64,000 nucleotides of DNA from Pseudomonas sp. MWU13-2100 (GCF_023242365.1 NZ_JALLIX010000025.1:1-64000), one strand, 5' to 3'. Counted from the first letter of the stretch, positions 42,801 through 51,052 are shown. Translations and numbers: made by a program. The notes: generated from the sequence alone by a model not told the origin.

Positions 42801-44791
42801 TCCATGTGCAGTTCGTCCAGCGAAGGGTTGGCCGCGCCACCGCTTTGCAGGCGTTGCACCAGGCGCTTGAGGTCCTGGTCGAGCTTGAAACGGGTCACGC
42901 TGTCGTCGAGCAGGGCCGGGGGCCGCTCGCGGTCCACCAGCAGCCGTCGCAGGACATGCTCGTCGACCCCGCTCAATCGCAGAACCTGGTCCGCGGACGC
43001 CGGGTCGAGGCTGGCGGCGTCCGGGCTCAACCGGGAAAACAGCTGCGGTTTGCGCCACTGCCAGGGTTGTTCGAACTCATGGAGCCAGGTGCCCTTGCCA
43101 TTGTGATGGACCAGCGGCGCATAGGCGTCAGGGTTGTTCGGGTGTTGCAGGTGGAAGCGGTTGGCCGTGGCACCGGGGTTGATCTGGTAATGGCGACCGT
43201 CCAGGCCCAGGTAGGTCTTGCCCTGATAGTGATAGAGCCCGGCGGCATCGGGCTGCAGTTCCGGCATGGCGGGCAGGGCGTGTTCATAGGGCGTCAGGTC
43301 GGCTTTCCAGAGTGCCTGTTCGCCTTGCCGCGGCTGGACCGGCTTGAGTCCTTCAATGAACGACGAACCTTCAAAATCCATGGCCAGCGCGGTTCCCAAC
43401 CCCAACAGTTCGAGATTCAGCAGCACCCCGAGAAAGCCGAGTACCGCTTGCTCTTTCTCCTCATGGCGCCATTCTTCGATCCCGTTGTAGAGCTGCACGA
43501 CCAATTGCGCGGCGGCGACCGCGAGCATGGCTTCGCCGAGCCCCGGTACCAGGAACAACAGGTTGACCGTCCAGTTCAGCAATGAGTGCAGGCGCGCCGT
43601 GCGGGTTTTCTTATCCTCGTCGTCGGTGGGCACCGCCGTGACCTGGGCATCGTCGAGCATCTTCACCACTTGCAGGGTGCAGAACTCGCGCAAGGCGTTT
43701 TCTCCCAGCGGGGTTTTTTCCAGGTTCAGGTTGGCGTTCGGGTCGGACTTGCGCTGTCCACTGGTTGGGTCGACGGGGCTCAGGCGCTCATTGAGGGTGT
43801 GGAACAACAGCGGTTGCGTGCGCAGGTGAACATAACGCTTGAAGACACCCTGATGGCTTTTATCCCGCAGGTGTTCCCTGAGTTCATCGTGGAAGGCCGT
43901 GAAGGAGGGGTAGCGCTTGACGGCCTGATGCGCATCGCCCGAGCGATAAACCACGCAGGGCGTGGCGCCGGCGACCGGGGTGCTTTGTTCGATCAGCAGG
44001 ACGCCCTTGAGCACCGCGCCCCAGTCGCCGCTGCCGGGGTTGGGGAAGTCCAGCAAGGTCAGATAGCAGCATTGCACCGGGTGCTTGTTCCAGCGCGCTG
44101 CCTGGGTCGGGTCGAGCAGGCTTTGCAGCATCTGGTAGGCCGACAGGTCCAGGGCGCCTTTCATCAGGGCGATCTCCGCCTGCACTGCCAGCTCGTCGCG
44201 TTCATGTTGCTCGAAGAGCTGGTTATAGACCGGGCTTGGACGACCTTGATGGACGGGCAGGAGAAAGCTTTCCACGTGTTGCTTGTACTGGCCACCGAGG
44301 TCGAGCTGGCGACAGAGGGCGGCGAAGTCAGCCGGCGTGATGGGGGGGTTCAGGACGCCGGTGGTCTTGCGCAGGATCGCCGAACCGCGGTCGAAGCCGA
44401 AATGGCCGGTTTCGCTGCTTTCGAAATTTTGCAGGGCGGCTTGCAGCAGGCTCTGCACGATAACGTTTTCCTGGCGTGGTTGGCCGAGGGTGGCCGCCGC
44501 AAGGATATGGACGTGCTTGAGCTGGTCCTGGTGAATGTCCAGGCCGGGGCCATAGCGTTCCTCCAGGGCCCGGGAGAGCAGGGGGGCGGCAAAATCCCCG
44601 GCGCTTTTGAAACCGTGCAGATGGCGCGCCAGCGCGGCTTTGGAGGTCTGGCTCTGCCTGACGCGGGCGGCAAAGGCCTGGCGTCGGATCAGCGAGGCCT
44701 GGGTTAGCCACGACGGCAGCCGCTTCATGATCAGGCGATGGTTTTTGAGGGAGCGTGGTGGTGTGGCGGGGGCGGGTTGCTCGGTGCTCAT
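39809..44791 (-). CDS. Large LRR/NEL-type E3 ubiquitin ligase-like effector
   Basis: A 1660-residue protein. The long N-terminal part resembles the dermonecrotic-toxin-like (DUF6543) region common in Pseudomonas NEL proteins and has hydrophobic stretches near 403-432 and 448-469. Leucine-rich repeats span about 1115-1285 (LYLSGGALTEVPSALGSMTR, LTHLSLSNNNI). The C-terminal NEL domain, about 1330-1650, holds the CxD catalytic motif ACVDGMTVAF with Cys1422. IpaH/SspH-type NEL domains are host-directed E3 ubiquitin ligases secreted by type III systems. No secretion genes or hrp box are visible here. The gene sits between liuE and liuA. The start lacks a clear Shine-Dalgarno sequence. Confidence 0.83.
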   Translation of the reverse strand: MSTEQPAPATPPRSLKNHRLIMKRLPSWLTQASLIRRQAFAARVRQSQTSKAALARHLHGFKSAGDFAAPLLSRALEERYGPGLDIHQDQLKHVHILAAATLGQPRQENVIVQSLLQAALQNFESSETGHFGFDRGSAILRKTTGVLNPPITPADFAALCRQLDLGGQYKQHVESFLLPVHQGRPSPVYNQLFEQHERDELAVQAEIALMKGALDLSAYQMLQSLLDPTQAARWNKHPVQCCYLTLLDFPNPGSGDWGAVLKGVLLIEQSTPVAGATPCVVYRSGDAHQAVKRYPSFTAFHDELREHLRDKSHQGVFKRYVHLRTQPLLFHTLNERLSPVDPTSGQRKSDPNANLNLEKTPLGENALREFCTLQVVKMLDDAQVTAVPTDDEDKKTRTARLHSLLNWTVNLLFLVPGLGEAMLAVAAAQLVVQLYNGIEEWRHEEKEQAVLGFLGVLLNLELLGLGTALAMDFEGSSFIEGLKPVQPRQGEQALWKADLTPYEHALPAMPELQPDAAGLYHYQGKTYLGLDGRHYQINPGATANRFHLQHPNNPDAYAPLVHHNGKGTWLHEFEQPWQWRKPQLFSRLSPDAASLDPASADQVLRLSGVDEHVLRRLLVDRERPPALLDDSVTRFKLDQDLKRLVQRLQSGGAANPSLDELHMELQLLTSEAVWPRSKVLRLLDRHGVPLKEYPAGQVQALQRIDLGWPGLDANQLLRNVLEKLDEAEIRGLLGEDFGAGPISLDARTVALRRKLAAQAANRRAALFDSHYRYRTQSENPAVAVIRRDFPSLPGSIAEELLRHASPPEYKLLVEARRVPLRLAEEARHYGRNLRLGRAVEGLYLDAARNPDTDRIILGQLGKLPGWSKQVRLEIRELSFSGRLLDSLGPEQATIHKVLVKKGDLYEAHDALGQELHGPDDLYGSVLHALPDAERKALGFPGTHEAGKLKRTVLKQPLPSAKELGTRLGLPPIKPGYVPPMRLADGRLGYPLSGRGVGGRPLGSRSSAFTELAQCLYPTHSWQAVETFLQLRGLNEGAAVQRLEQLESEYNTLCTELEAWIGTPPAPAETVMLKSHIARTFKECWRREPGQRATLDGYRLNIVLYDRDARLPVLTADFSHVTELYLSLAHPDITTGLNSFLGHFPQLNRLYLSGGALTEVPSALGSMTRLTHLSLSNNNIVLSEETAALLSAMTRLTDLNLANNPGLGRTPDFSTLLGLTRIDLHGCGLATWPTGYERLPALARLDLGTNQLTTVPSTLLNLSQRGQRIASTLNLHGNPIGTSALDDVASYHAETDIDLGLDLPTDSDPEADLSSDDEPAHDRWGSRGTVQRDESAWLYRLAPEEQQAFRDAWTRLAAEEPVDQSEAFFRVISDLEQSADYEDKVTRPALVDKVRRMVRAAVEDTALREKLFLKASAPQPDACVDGMTVAFSDMGFDVLLYEAYAEPEAQRIELKLLRLAKGKARLDRVNGHARALIAKRRAEGADPDEAEIYLAYRVGLAERLVLPWQASKMVYEDVARVSQSQLDKAYLAILQQESQPGDAVRQIVKQAFWKDYLEIQYLQELSQKETLREQKSDALVDLQTAEERWFNNGKLSADEKARLEAAMKAAAATLGKPESEVFARSMTDAEYQALYEAIAREYNDELERLTEAALREHGLAS

Positions 44792-45108
44792 GACGATGGG
44801 CTTTTTCTGTGAATGGAGTGTTCAGCTTATGCCCGCCGTCAGCGGATAAAAGTTTAAAAAACTGAGCTGAATCATAAGGTTGGGATCAGTAATCTGGTTG
44901 CCGAAAATAGCCGGATATGGGCGTTGGTCTATCGTCTTGTGCTAGGGCTAGGACGCGTCAGTCAATGAATGGAGATGTTGAAAACGCCGCGTGCGAAGGT
45001 TTCGCAGGTCATTGTGTGAAACCCGATGCGTTATTCGAATGGGCCAGTGCATTCGTTGCACCGTGCGGTAGCTGTGCATTCAGAGGGGAGGGGAATCGCA
45101 CAAACACG

Positions 45109-45130
45109 AAGGGGAGCCGAAGCTCCCCTT
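45109..45130. terminator. Perfect hairpin, possible terminator
   Basis: A 9-bp stem AAGGGGAGC/GCTCCCCTT with a CGAA loop. A T-rich run follows 28 bases later on the plus strand rather than directly, so terminator function is uncertain. Confidence 0.4.
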
Positions 45131-45580
45131 GAATGTGTTGTTGTATGCTCTTTTTTTATTATTGAGGGGCGGTCTGTTGTTGTTTTTGTCAACCGTGACC
45201 CTTTCTCGCCGTTTAGGTGACCCCCATCCGGGGTCAAAGAGCAAACGTATTTTTTTGAGCGCTGATCTGCTTTATCAGGTGATCCAACCAGTTCGGGAGC
45301 TACCTTGAGGTAGTTTTATTGTTCTCTGTCCGGTTGCAGGTGACCCGAGGGTTCCCTGAAAGCACACCTTCTCCAAAAAAATCTGTTAGCTGCGTCTCTG
45401 CCGTGTTGTTTTTGTTATGTCAGAGTCGGTACGTCTTATTTTTATGGGTTTGCCGCTTTTTATTCTTGTTATGCAGGAGATATAGCAGGTGGCGTGCCAA
45501 CTTTTTAAAATCCTTTAAAATCAATGTCTTGATATTTTTTGCGAACCTTTGGCCAAAGGCGATGTCGTGAATCTGTTTCC

Positions 45581-45613
45581 GTGTTACTCGTTTGTGTTTC
45601 CAAACGGTAACAC
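45581..45613 (-). terminator. Stem-loop after liuE
   Basis: GTGTTAC and CGTTTG (45581-45594, one bulged T) pair with CAAACG and GTAACAC (45601-45613), a 13-bp stem that begins 10 bases after the liuE stop codon. There is no U-run, so it may act as a 3' stabiliser or a Rho-assisted terminator. Confidence 0.5.
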
Positions 45614-45623
45614 CCGGACACAT

Positions 45624-46523
45624 TCACACCGCCTGCCGTGCCTTGGCAACCCGTGAGCCAGTAACACGTCCCAGCACGGCACAGATTTCCTGACCGGCCA
45701 GGAGCAGCTGGTCAAGGTCGACACCGGTGTGGATGCCCAGGCCATTGAGCATATAGAGCACGTCTTCGGTGGCGACGTTGCCACTGGCGCCCTTGGCGTA
45801 GGGGCAGCCGCCGAGGCCGGCGATGGAGCTGTCGAAGACCTGGATGCCCTCGAGCAGGCTGGCGTAGAGATTGGCCATGGCCTGGCCGTAGGTATCGTGG
45901 AAATGTCCGGCGAGCTTTTCCCGTGGGACGCTGGCCGAGACCACCTCGAACATCCTCCGGGTGGCGCCCGGGGTGCCGGTGCCGATGGTGTCGCCGAGGG
46001 ACACTTCGTAGCAGCCCATGGCATACAGCTCGCGGGCCACGGCGGCGACCTGCTCGGCGGCGACCGGGCCTTGATAGGGGCAGCCGAGCACGCAGGACAC
46101 GTAGCCGCGCACTGTCACGCCGTGTTGGCGGGCGGCGTCCATGATCGGTACGAAGCGTTCGAGGCTTTCGCTGATGGAACAGTTGATATTGCGCTGGGAA
46201 AAGGCTTCGGACGCGGCGGCGAACACCGCGACTTCCTTGACCCCGGCTGCCAGCGCATCTTCGAAACCGCGCAGGTTGGGCGCCAGGGCACCATAGGTGA
46301 CCCCCGGCTTGCGCTGGATCCGGGCAAAGACTTCGGCGGAGCCGGCCATCTGCGGCACCCATTTGGGCGAGACGAAGCTGCCGACCTCTATATAGCCCAG
46401 GCCGGCGTCGCTGAGACGGTCGACCAGGCGCACCTTGTCGGCCACGCTGATGGGTTGGGCTTCGTTCTGCAGGCCGTCGCGGGGGCCGACTTCGATCAGG
46501 CGTACGTGGGTGGGTAGGGACAT
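45624..46523 (-). CDS. liuE: LiuE hydroxymethylglutaryl-CoA lyase
   Basis: A 299-residue HMG-CoA lyase. The TIM-barrel motifs EVGPRDGLQNE (metal and substrate), VGSFVSPKWVPQM, GHFHDTYGQAMAN (metal-binding His-x-His) and the active-site cysteine loop AGLGGCPYAKGASGN are present. It splits HMG-CoA into acetoacetate and acetyl-CoA, the last liu step. It follows liuR on the same strand after a 156-bp gap with a REP, and is cut off from liuABCD by about 6 kb. The ATG at 46523 is the family start. Confidence 0.9.
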   Translation of the reverse strand: MSLPTHVRLIEVGPRDGLQNEAQPISVADKVRLVDRLSDAGLGYIEVGSFVSPKWVPQMAGSAEVFARIQRKPGVTYGALAPNLRGFEDALAAGVKEVAVFAAASEAFSQRNINCSISESLERFVPIMDAARQHGVTVRGYVSCVLGCPYQGPVAAEQVAAVARELYAMGCYEVSLGDTIGTGTPGATRRMFEVVSASVPREKLAGHFHDTYGQAMANLYASLLEGIQVFDSSIAGLGGCPYAKGASGNVATEDVLYMLNGLGIHTGVDLDQLLLAGQEICAVLGRVTGSRVAKARQAV

Positions 46524-46567
46524 GGGGATACCTTGCGCAAAGTGGTCAGTACTGATGCGGTCCCCCT

Positions 46568-46646
46568 GTAGGAACCGGCTTGCCGGCGATGAGGCCCTTG
46601 AGCCTTGCAGTGCCTGGGACACCATCGCCGGCAAGCCGGCTCCTAC
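46568..46646. repeat. REP pair
   Basis: GTAGGAACCGGCTTGCCGGC and GCCGGCAAGCCGGCTCCTAC form an inverted pair between liuR and liuE. Confidence 0.85.
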
Positions 46647-46679
46647 AGGGGCGGTGTTTACAAGATTATGTGATAGTGC

Positions 46680-47072
46680 CTAAAGGGCCCGGGTTTCCAG
46701 GGTCTGCAGGGCTTGATGGCAGCGCTCCTCGGCGGTGTCGAGTTCCAGTTGCATCTGCTCGATATCCAGCAGTTGCTGTTCCAACTGCGCACGGCGCTCG
46801 GTGATTTTCGCCAGCATGCTGTTGAGCTGCTTCTGGTTGCCGCTGGTGGGGTCGTAGAGCTCGATCAGTTCGCGACACTCGGCCAGGGAAAAGCCGATGC
46901 GCTTGCCCCGCAGGATCAGTTTCAGGGTCACCTTGTCCCGGGCCGAGTAGATGCGTTCCAGACCCTTGCGTTCAGGAGTCAACAGACCTTGCTCTTCATA
47001 GAAGCGAATGGCCCGGGTGGTGATGTCAAGCTCGCGGGCGAGGTCGGAGATGCTGTAGGTCTGGCTGCTCAT
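46680..47072 (-). CDS. liuR: LiuR, MerR-family regulator of leucine catabolism
   Basis: A 130-residue MerR regulator. The N-terminal winged helix (YSISDLARELDITTRAIRFY, EEQGLL) is followed by a coiled-coil dimer helix (LAKITERRAQLEQQLLDIEQ). It lacks metal-binding cysteines typical of heavy-metal MerR members. LiuR of gamma-proteobacteria controls the liu genes. A perfect 20-bp palindrome 41 bp upstream of the ATG and a related one before liuA are its probable sites. It is cotranscribed with liuE. Confidence 0.87.
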   Translation of the reverse strand: MSSQTYSISDLARELDITTRAIRFYEEQGLLTPERKGLERIYSARDKVTLKLILRGKRIGFSLAECRELIELYDPTSGNQKQLNSMLAKITERRAQLEQQLLDIEQMQLELDTAEERCHQALQTLETRAL

Positions 47073-47112
47073 GGAAGCGCTCGAGAAAGGTCATGGCGCT
47101 AAGCTAAAGGCT

Positions 47113-47132
47113 GCTTGACGTATACGTCAAGC
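47113..47132. promoter_or_regulatory. LiuR-type operator of liuR-liuE
   Basis: The perfect palindrome GCTTGACGTATACGTCAAGC lies just upstream of liuR. It shares the core TTNACGTNNACGTNAA with the liuA operator. Confidence 0.85.
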
Positions 47133-47175
47133 TTGCCGGTAGTACGCGGTTCCTCTTGTGGCGAGCGGGGCTTGT

Positions 47176-47247
47176 GTGGGAGCGGAGCTTGCCCGCGAAG
47201 CTTCTAGCGATCTTGAGACCGCCTTCGCGGGCAAGCTCCGCTCCCAC
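47176..47247. repeat. REP pair
   Basis: GTGGGAGCGGAGCTTGCCCG and CGGGCAAGCTCCGCTCCCAC form a perfect inverted pair between liuR and a LysR gene. Confidence 0.9.
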
Positions 47248-47290
47248 AGGGCATGCGTTCAGATTCAAGTGAACAGTGCTTTCTTCTGGC

Positions 47291-48220
47291 TCAGGCCTTG
47301 TCGAGCTTCTTCTCATGGGCGGTGACCTGCTGGCACAGTTCGATCATCTGTTCGCGCATCCAGCGGTTGGCCGGGTCCTGGTCGGTGCTTTCGTGCCAGT
47401 AGAGGTGGGTTTCCACCGGTGGCACGTCGTTGACCGGCAACGGGAAGTAATGCAGGTCATGGCGGCGGGCGAAGCGCTCCGGCACGGTCATGACCATGTC
47501 GGTCTGTTGCAACACCTGCGAGGCCATCAGGTAATGCTGCGAGCGCAGGGCGATCTTGCGCTGGATGCCCATCTTGCCCAGGGCCAGGTCGACATAGCCG
47601 AGGCCGTTGCGTCGGCTGGAGATATGGATATGGGTCAGTCCCATATAGTCATCCAGGGTCAGCTTGTCCTTGCCCGCCAACGCATGGCCCTTGCGCATGG
47701 CACACACATAACGGTCTTCCATCAGCTTGACATGACGCACCTGCGGGTCGGTGTTGAGCGGCGCGTCGACGGCAAAGTCGATACGCCCGGCGGCCAGTTC
47801 CTTGGTGGTCTCGCGGCGCTTGGAGAGGAAGCTCTCGATCGCCACCGTCGGCGCCAGGCGGCGCAGGCGCTGGAACAGCGGCGGCAGGATCACTGCCTCG
47901 GTCAGGTCGGTCATGCTGATGCGGTAGGTCTTGTTCGCCTGCAACGGGTTGAAGATCCGGCTTTCCTGGACCGAAACGCGCAGCAGCGACAGGGCGTTGC
48001 GCACCGGGCCGATGATGTTCTGCGCCATTGGCGTGGGCACCATGCCCTGGGCGGTACGCACGAACAGCGGGTCGTTGAAGGTCTCGCGCAACCGCGCCAG
48101 GGCGTTGGACACCGCCGGCTGGGTGATGCCGACGATCTGCCCGGCGCGGGTCAGGTTGGCCTCGGTATAGATGGCGTCGAAGACGATGAAAAGATTGAGG
48201 TCGACCTTGCTCAGATTCAT
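47291..48220 (-). CDS. LysR-family regulator
   Basis: A 309-residue LysR protein of the NodD/LeuO-like group, with the N-terminal DNA-binding domain (KVDLNLFIVFDAIYTEANLT, RAGQIVGITQPAVSNALARL) and a two-lobe effector domain. It is divergent from the acyl-CoA dehydrogenase gene at 48372, which it probably controls from the palindrome at 48254-48268. The inducer is unknown but is likely a fatty or branched acid or acyl-CoA. Confidence 0.82.
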   Translation of the reverse strand: MNLSKVDLNLFIVFDAIYTEANLTRAGQIVGITQPAVSNALARLRETFNDPLFVRTAQGMVPTPMAQNIIGPVRNALSLLRVSVQESRIFNPLQANKTYRISMTDLTEAVILPPLFQRLRRLAPTVAIESFLSKRRETTKELAAGRIDFAVDAPLNTDPQVRHVKLMEDRYVCAMRKGHALAGKDKLTLDDYMGLTHIHISSRRNGLGYVDLALGKMGIQRKIALRSQHYLMASQVLQQTDMVMTVPERFARRHDLHYFPLPVNDVPPVETHLYWHESTDQDPANRWMREQMIELCQQVTAHEKKLDKA

Positions 48221-48253
48221 TTCGCGGCGCTCTTATTGTTAGGGTTCGATCAG

Positions 48254-48268
48254 CCGATCATATATCGG
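48254..48268. promoter_or_regulatory. Candidate LysR operator
   Basis: CCGAT-CATAT-ATCGG is a perfect interrupted palindrome inside the longer TCAGCCGATCATATATCGG context. It lies in the divergent LysR/acyl-CoA dehydrogenase gap, as expected for a T-N11-A LysR box. Confidence 0.6.
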
Positions 48269-48371
48269 TGATGAATGTTAATACACGGCGAGAATAGCTT
48301 TGGTAAATTTTCGTAGCTGCACTAGCATCGATTCCATGACCCCGACCACCTACTCAAGAAGGTAGCTGCCC

Positions 48372-49601
48372 ATGGATTTCGCCTATTCACCCAAGGTTCA
48401 GGAACTGCGTGAGCGCGTGACCGCGTTCATGGACGCTTATGTGTATCCGGCCGAACCGGTGTTCGAACGCCAGGTCGCCGAAGGCGATCGCTGGCAGCCC
48501 ACTGCGATCATGGAAGAGCTCAAGGCCCGTGCCAAGGCCGAGGGGTTGTGGAACCTGTTCCTGCCGGAGTCCGAGCTGGGTGCCGGCCTGACCAACCTGG
48601 AATACGCGCCCCTGGCGGAGATCATGGGGCGCTCGCTGCTCGGGCCTGAGCCGTTCAACTGCTCGGCGCCGGACACCGGCAATATGGAAGTGCTGGTCCG
48701 TTACGCCAATGAAGAGCAGAAGCAGCGCTGGCTGGAACCGCTGCTGCGCGGTGAGATCCGTTCCGCGTTCGCCATGACCGAGCCGGATGTGGCTTCCTCC
48801 GACGCCACCAACATGGCCGCCCGGGCCGAGCGCCAGGGCGATGAGTGGGTGATCAACGGCAAGAAATGGTGGACTTCCGGCGCTTGCGACCCACGTTGCA
48901 AGATCCTGGTGTTCATGGGCTTGAGCAACCCGGACGCGCCGCGTCACCAGCAGCACTCGATGATCCTGGTGCCGGTGGATACCCCGGGGGTGAAGATCGT
49001 TCGTCCGTTGCCGGTGTTCGGTTACGACGATGCGCCCCATGGTCACGCCGAGGTGCTGTTCGAGAACGTGCGGGTGCCTTATGAAAACGTGCTGTTGGGC
49101 GAGGGCCGTGGTTTCGAGATTGCCCAGGGTCGCCTTGGCCCGGGCCGGATTCACCACTGCATGCGTTCGATCGGCATGGCCGAGCGCGCGCTGGAGCTGA
49201 TGTGCAAGCGCGCGGTCAACCGTACCGCGTTCGGTCGGCCGTTGGCGCGTCTGGGTGGGAATATCGACAAGATCGCCGACTCGCGGATGGAGATCGACAT
49301 GGCGCGTCTGTTGACCCTGAAGGCGGCTTTCATGATGGACACCGCCGGCAACAAGGTGGCGAAAAGCGAGATCGCGCAGATCAAGGTGGTGGCGCCGAAC
49401 GTGGCCTTGAAGGTAATCGACCGGGCCATCCAGATCCACGGTGGGGCCGGGGTTTCCAACGATTTCCCATTGGCCTACATGTATGCCATGCAGCGCACCC
49501 TGCGCCTGGCCGACGGCCCGGATGAAGTGCACCGGGCGGCGATCGGCAAGTACGAGATCGGCAAATATGTGCCGCGCGAGATGATGCGTTCGGAGCGCTA
49601 G
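48372..49601 (+). CDS. Acyl-CoA dehydrogenase, ACAD10/11-like
   Basis: A 409-residue acyl-CoA dehydrogenase with the ACAD10/11-type marks AFAMTEPDVASSDATNM, NGKKWWTSGACDPRCK and IQIHGGAGVSNDFPLA. It differs from the atuD and liuA enzymes in this window. ACAD10/11 relatives act on long-chain, branched or hydroxylated acyl-CoAs; the substrate here is not known. It is divergent from the LysR gene. A perfect hairpin 20 bp after the stop may end its transcript. Confidence 0.83.
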   Translation: MDFAYSPKVQELRERVTAFMDAYVYPAEPVFERQVAEGDRWQPTAIMEELKARAKAEGLWNLFLPESELGAGLTNLEYAPLAEIMGRSLLGPEPFNCSAPDTGNMEVLVRYANEEQKQRWLEPLLRGEIRSAFAMTEPDVASSDATNMAARAERQGDEWVINGKKWWTSGACDPRCKILVFMGLSNPDAPRHQQHSMILVPVDTPGVKIVRPLPVFGYDDAPHGHAEVLFENVRVPYENVLLGEGRGFEIAQGRLGPGRIHHCMRSIGMAERALELMCKRAVNRTAFGRPLARLGGNIDKIADSRMEIDMARLLTLKAAFMMDTAGNKVAKSEIAQIKVVAPNVALKVIDRAIQIHGGAGVSNDFPLAYMYAMQRTLRLADGPDEVHRAAIGKYEIGKYVPREMMRSER

Positions 49602-49620
49602 GCAGAACGGAAACACGGTC

Positions 49621-49652
49621 TTGTGGCGAGCGGGCAAGCCCGCTCGCCACAA
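49621..49652. terminator. Hairpin between convergent genes
   Basis: The perfect 14-bp stem TTGTGGCGAGCGGG/CCCGCTCGCCACAA with a CAAG loop is a common Pseudomonas repeat. Placed between the acyl-CoA dehydrogenase and the convergent PstS-OmpA gene, it may stop transcription from both, though no T-run follows. Confidence 0.6.
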
Positions 49653-49717
49653 ATGTTGCTCAGATCTCAAATGTCGGCCAGACCTGAGAGGGTTGCCAGG
49701 CTCCAGGCAATCATCCT

Positions 49718-51052
49718 TCAGTAAACCCAGACCTCGACCCGACGGTTCTTGATGCGGCCTGCATCCGCGGTGTTGGCCGCCACCGGCATCTGTGCGCCGA
49801 GGCCCTGGATATCGCGAAACACTACGCCGCCCTTCACCAGTTCCCGACGTACCGCCATGGCCCGCAGCTTGGACAGCAGGGCGGCGCGGGCCGGGTCGTT
49901 CTTGGTGTCGCCAAAGCCCACCAGGGTCACCTGTTTGTTCAGCTTGCCCTGGGCATGCAAGTAGTCCAGGACCCGCAGTACATCCTGGCGGGCCTTGTTG
50001 TCCAGACTGGCGCTGCCTTCCTCGAAGCGAAAATTCACTGACAGCCGTTGCGCCTCTTTCGCCAAGGCCTGGTATTCCGGCGACATGGCCGGGCTGGGAG
50101 TGACTGAAATGGCCTGTACTGTCTGCGCGACAAAACCGTTGCTGGCGACAATCGCCTGGCCCGCCGGACTTTGCGTGAAACGCACCAGGGAGGTGGCCCA
50201 GGGGTTCTGGCGGTTGGGCGGCAGGTAGAAGAACAGCCGCCGCGACAGCGGATAATCCTCGGTGGCTATCAGGCTGGCGAGCGGCAGCATCGCTTGCGAA
50301 TCGCCGTCGACAATGGCCACGGCCTTGGCCTGGCGTACATAGGGCAGGCCGATAAAGCCGATGCCCTGGTGATCCTGGCTGACCGCATCGGACAGCTGTT
50401 CGCTGGATTCGAAGCGCTTGGCACCGGCGGCCAGGGACTTGCCGCGCCGGGCCAGCACCAGCTCCTTGAAGGTGTCCCAGGTCCCGGACTTTTCGTCGCG
50501 AGCATAGAGGTGAATGGCGCCGCCGATCCCGCCCAGTTCTTCCCAGGTTTTCACTTCGCCGGAAAAGATTCGCGCCAGGTCGTCGGTGTTCAGACGGGTC
50601 AGCGGGTTTTGCGGGTGCAGGATAATTGCCACGCCGTCGATGGCGATCACTTGTTCGGCGTCGGGACTTTTCAGATCGCCGAGGTCGGCAAGGTCCGTCA
50701 GTTCCGCGTCCTTGATCGGGCGTGAGGCGGCGGCGAGGTCCGCGGTGCCGGCTTTCAGGGCAGTGAAACCGGTGCTGGAACCATGGGCGGCGACTTCGAC
50801 CCGCACCCGGCGGCCTTGCTCGGTGGTGGCGAGTACGCGCTGCTCGTTGTCCCTGCCGGTATGGGCCAGGTGTACGCCATGCAGGCCCTGTTCCTCGAGC
50901 CAGCCCTTGACCAGCGCCGGCCCGAGGTCGGCGCCGATGGTGTTGGAACCCTGGATGCGCAGGGCCGGACCGTCGTCGGGCGGCGCCGGCAGGGCCGCCA
51001 GGGTCAGGGCGGGCAGGCCGCAGAGGATCAACAGTGAGCGCGCGCGCAGCAT
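49718..51052 (-). CDS. PstS-like substrate-binding domain fused to OmpA peptidoglycan-binding domain
   Basis: A 444-residue exported protein. A signal peptide (about 1-20) is followed by a PstS/PBP-like domain (about 30-310; RIQGSNTIGADLGPALVKGW, HGSSTGFTALKAGTADL) and an OmpA C-terminal domain (about 335-444; NFRFEEGSASLDNKARQD, NRRVEVWVY). The first half resembles phosphate-binding PstS; the second would tether it to peptidoglycan. No Pst transporter is nearby. It may scavenge or sense phosphate or another anion at the cell wall; the function is unproven. GC-rich flanks include a REP pair. Confidence 0.82.
   Translation of the reverse strand: MLRARSLLILCGLPALTLAALPAPPDDGPALRIQGSNTIGADLGPALVKGWLEEQGLHGVHLAHTGRDNEQRVLATTEQGRRVRVEVAAHGSSTGFTALKAGTADLAAASRPIKDAELTDLADLGDLKSPDAEQVIAIDGVAIILHPQNPLTRLNTDDLARIFSGEVKTWEELGGIGGAIHLYARDEKSGTWDTFKELVLARRGKSLAAGAKRFESSEQLSDAVSQDHQGIGFIGLPYVRQAKAVAIVDGDSQAMLPLASLIATEDYPLSRRLFFYLPPNRQNPWATSLVRFTQSPAGQAIVASNGFVAQTVQAISVTPSPAMSPEYQALAKEAQRLSVNFRFEEGSASLDNKARQDVLRVLDYLHAQGKLNKQVTLVGFGDTKNDPARAALLSKLRAMAVRRELVKGGVVFRDIQGLGAQMPVAANTADAGRIKNRRVEVWVY

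Larger units (their letters stand above)
44792..45623. other. AT-rich noncoding tract with several hairpins
   Basis: This 832-bp stretch has no credible gene and is clearly richer in A/T than its neighbours, as in acquired DNA. Hairpins: TTCAGCT (44821) with AGCTGAA (44865); a perfect AAGGGGAGC-cgaa-GCTCCCCTT at 45109-45130; GACCCC/GGGGTC near 45218-45235; and the palindrome CCTTTGGCCAAAGG at 45546-45559. AGGTGAYCC recurs three times about 61-67 bp apart (45212, 45279, 45340). The effector gene's promoter must lie near 44800-44960. Confidence 0.6.

Noticed and set aside
40046..43585. A 1179-codon open frame on the plus strand across the effector gene
   Set aside because: It is antisense to a well-supported LRR/NEL protein, has no family motif and has the composition expected of a GC-rich reverse frame.
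44792..44960. hrp box upstream of the effector gene
   Set aside because: No GGAACC-N15/16-CCAC pattern is present on the coding strand near the start.
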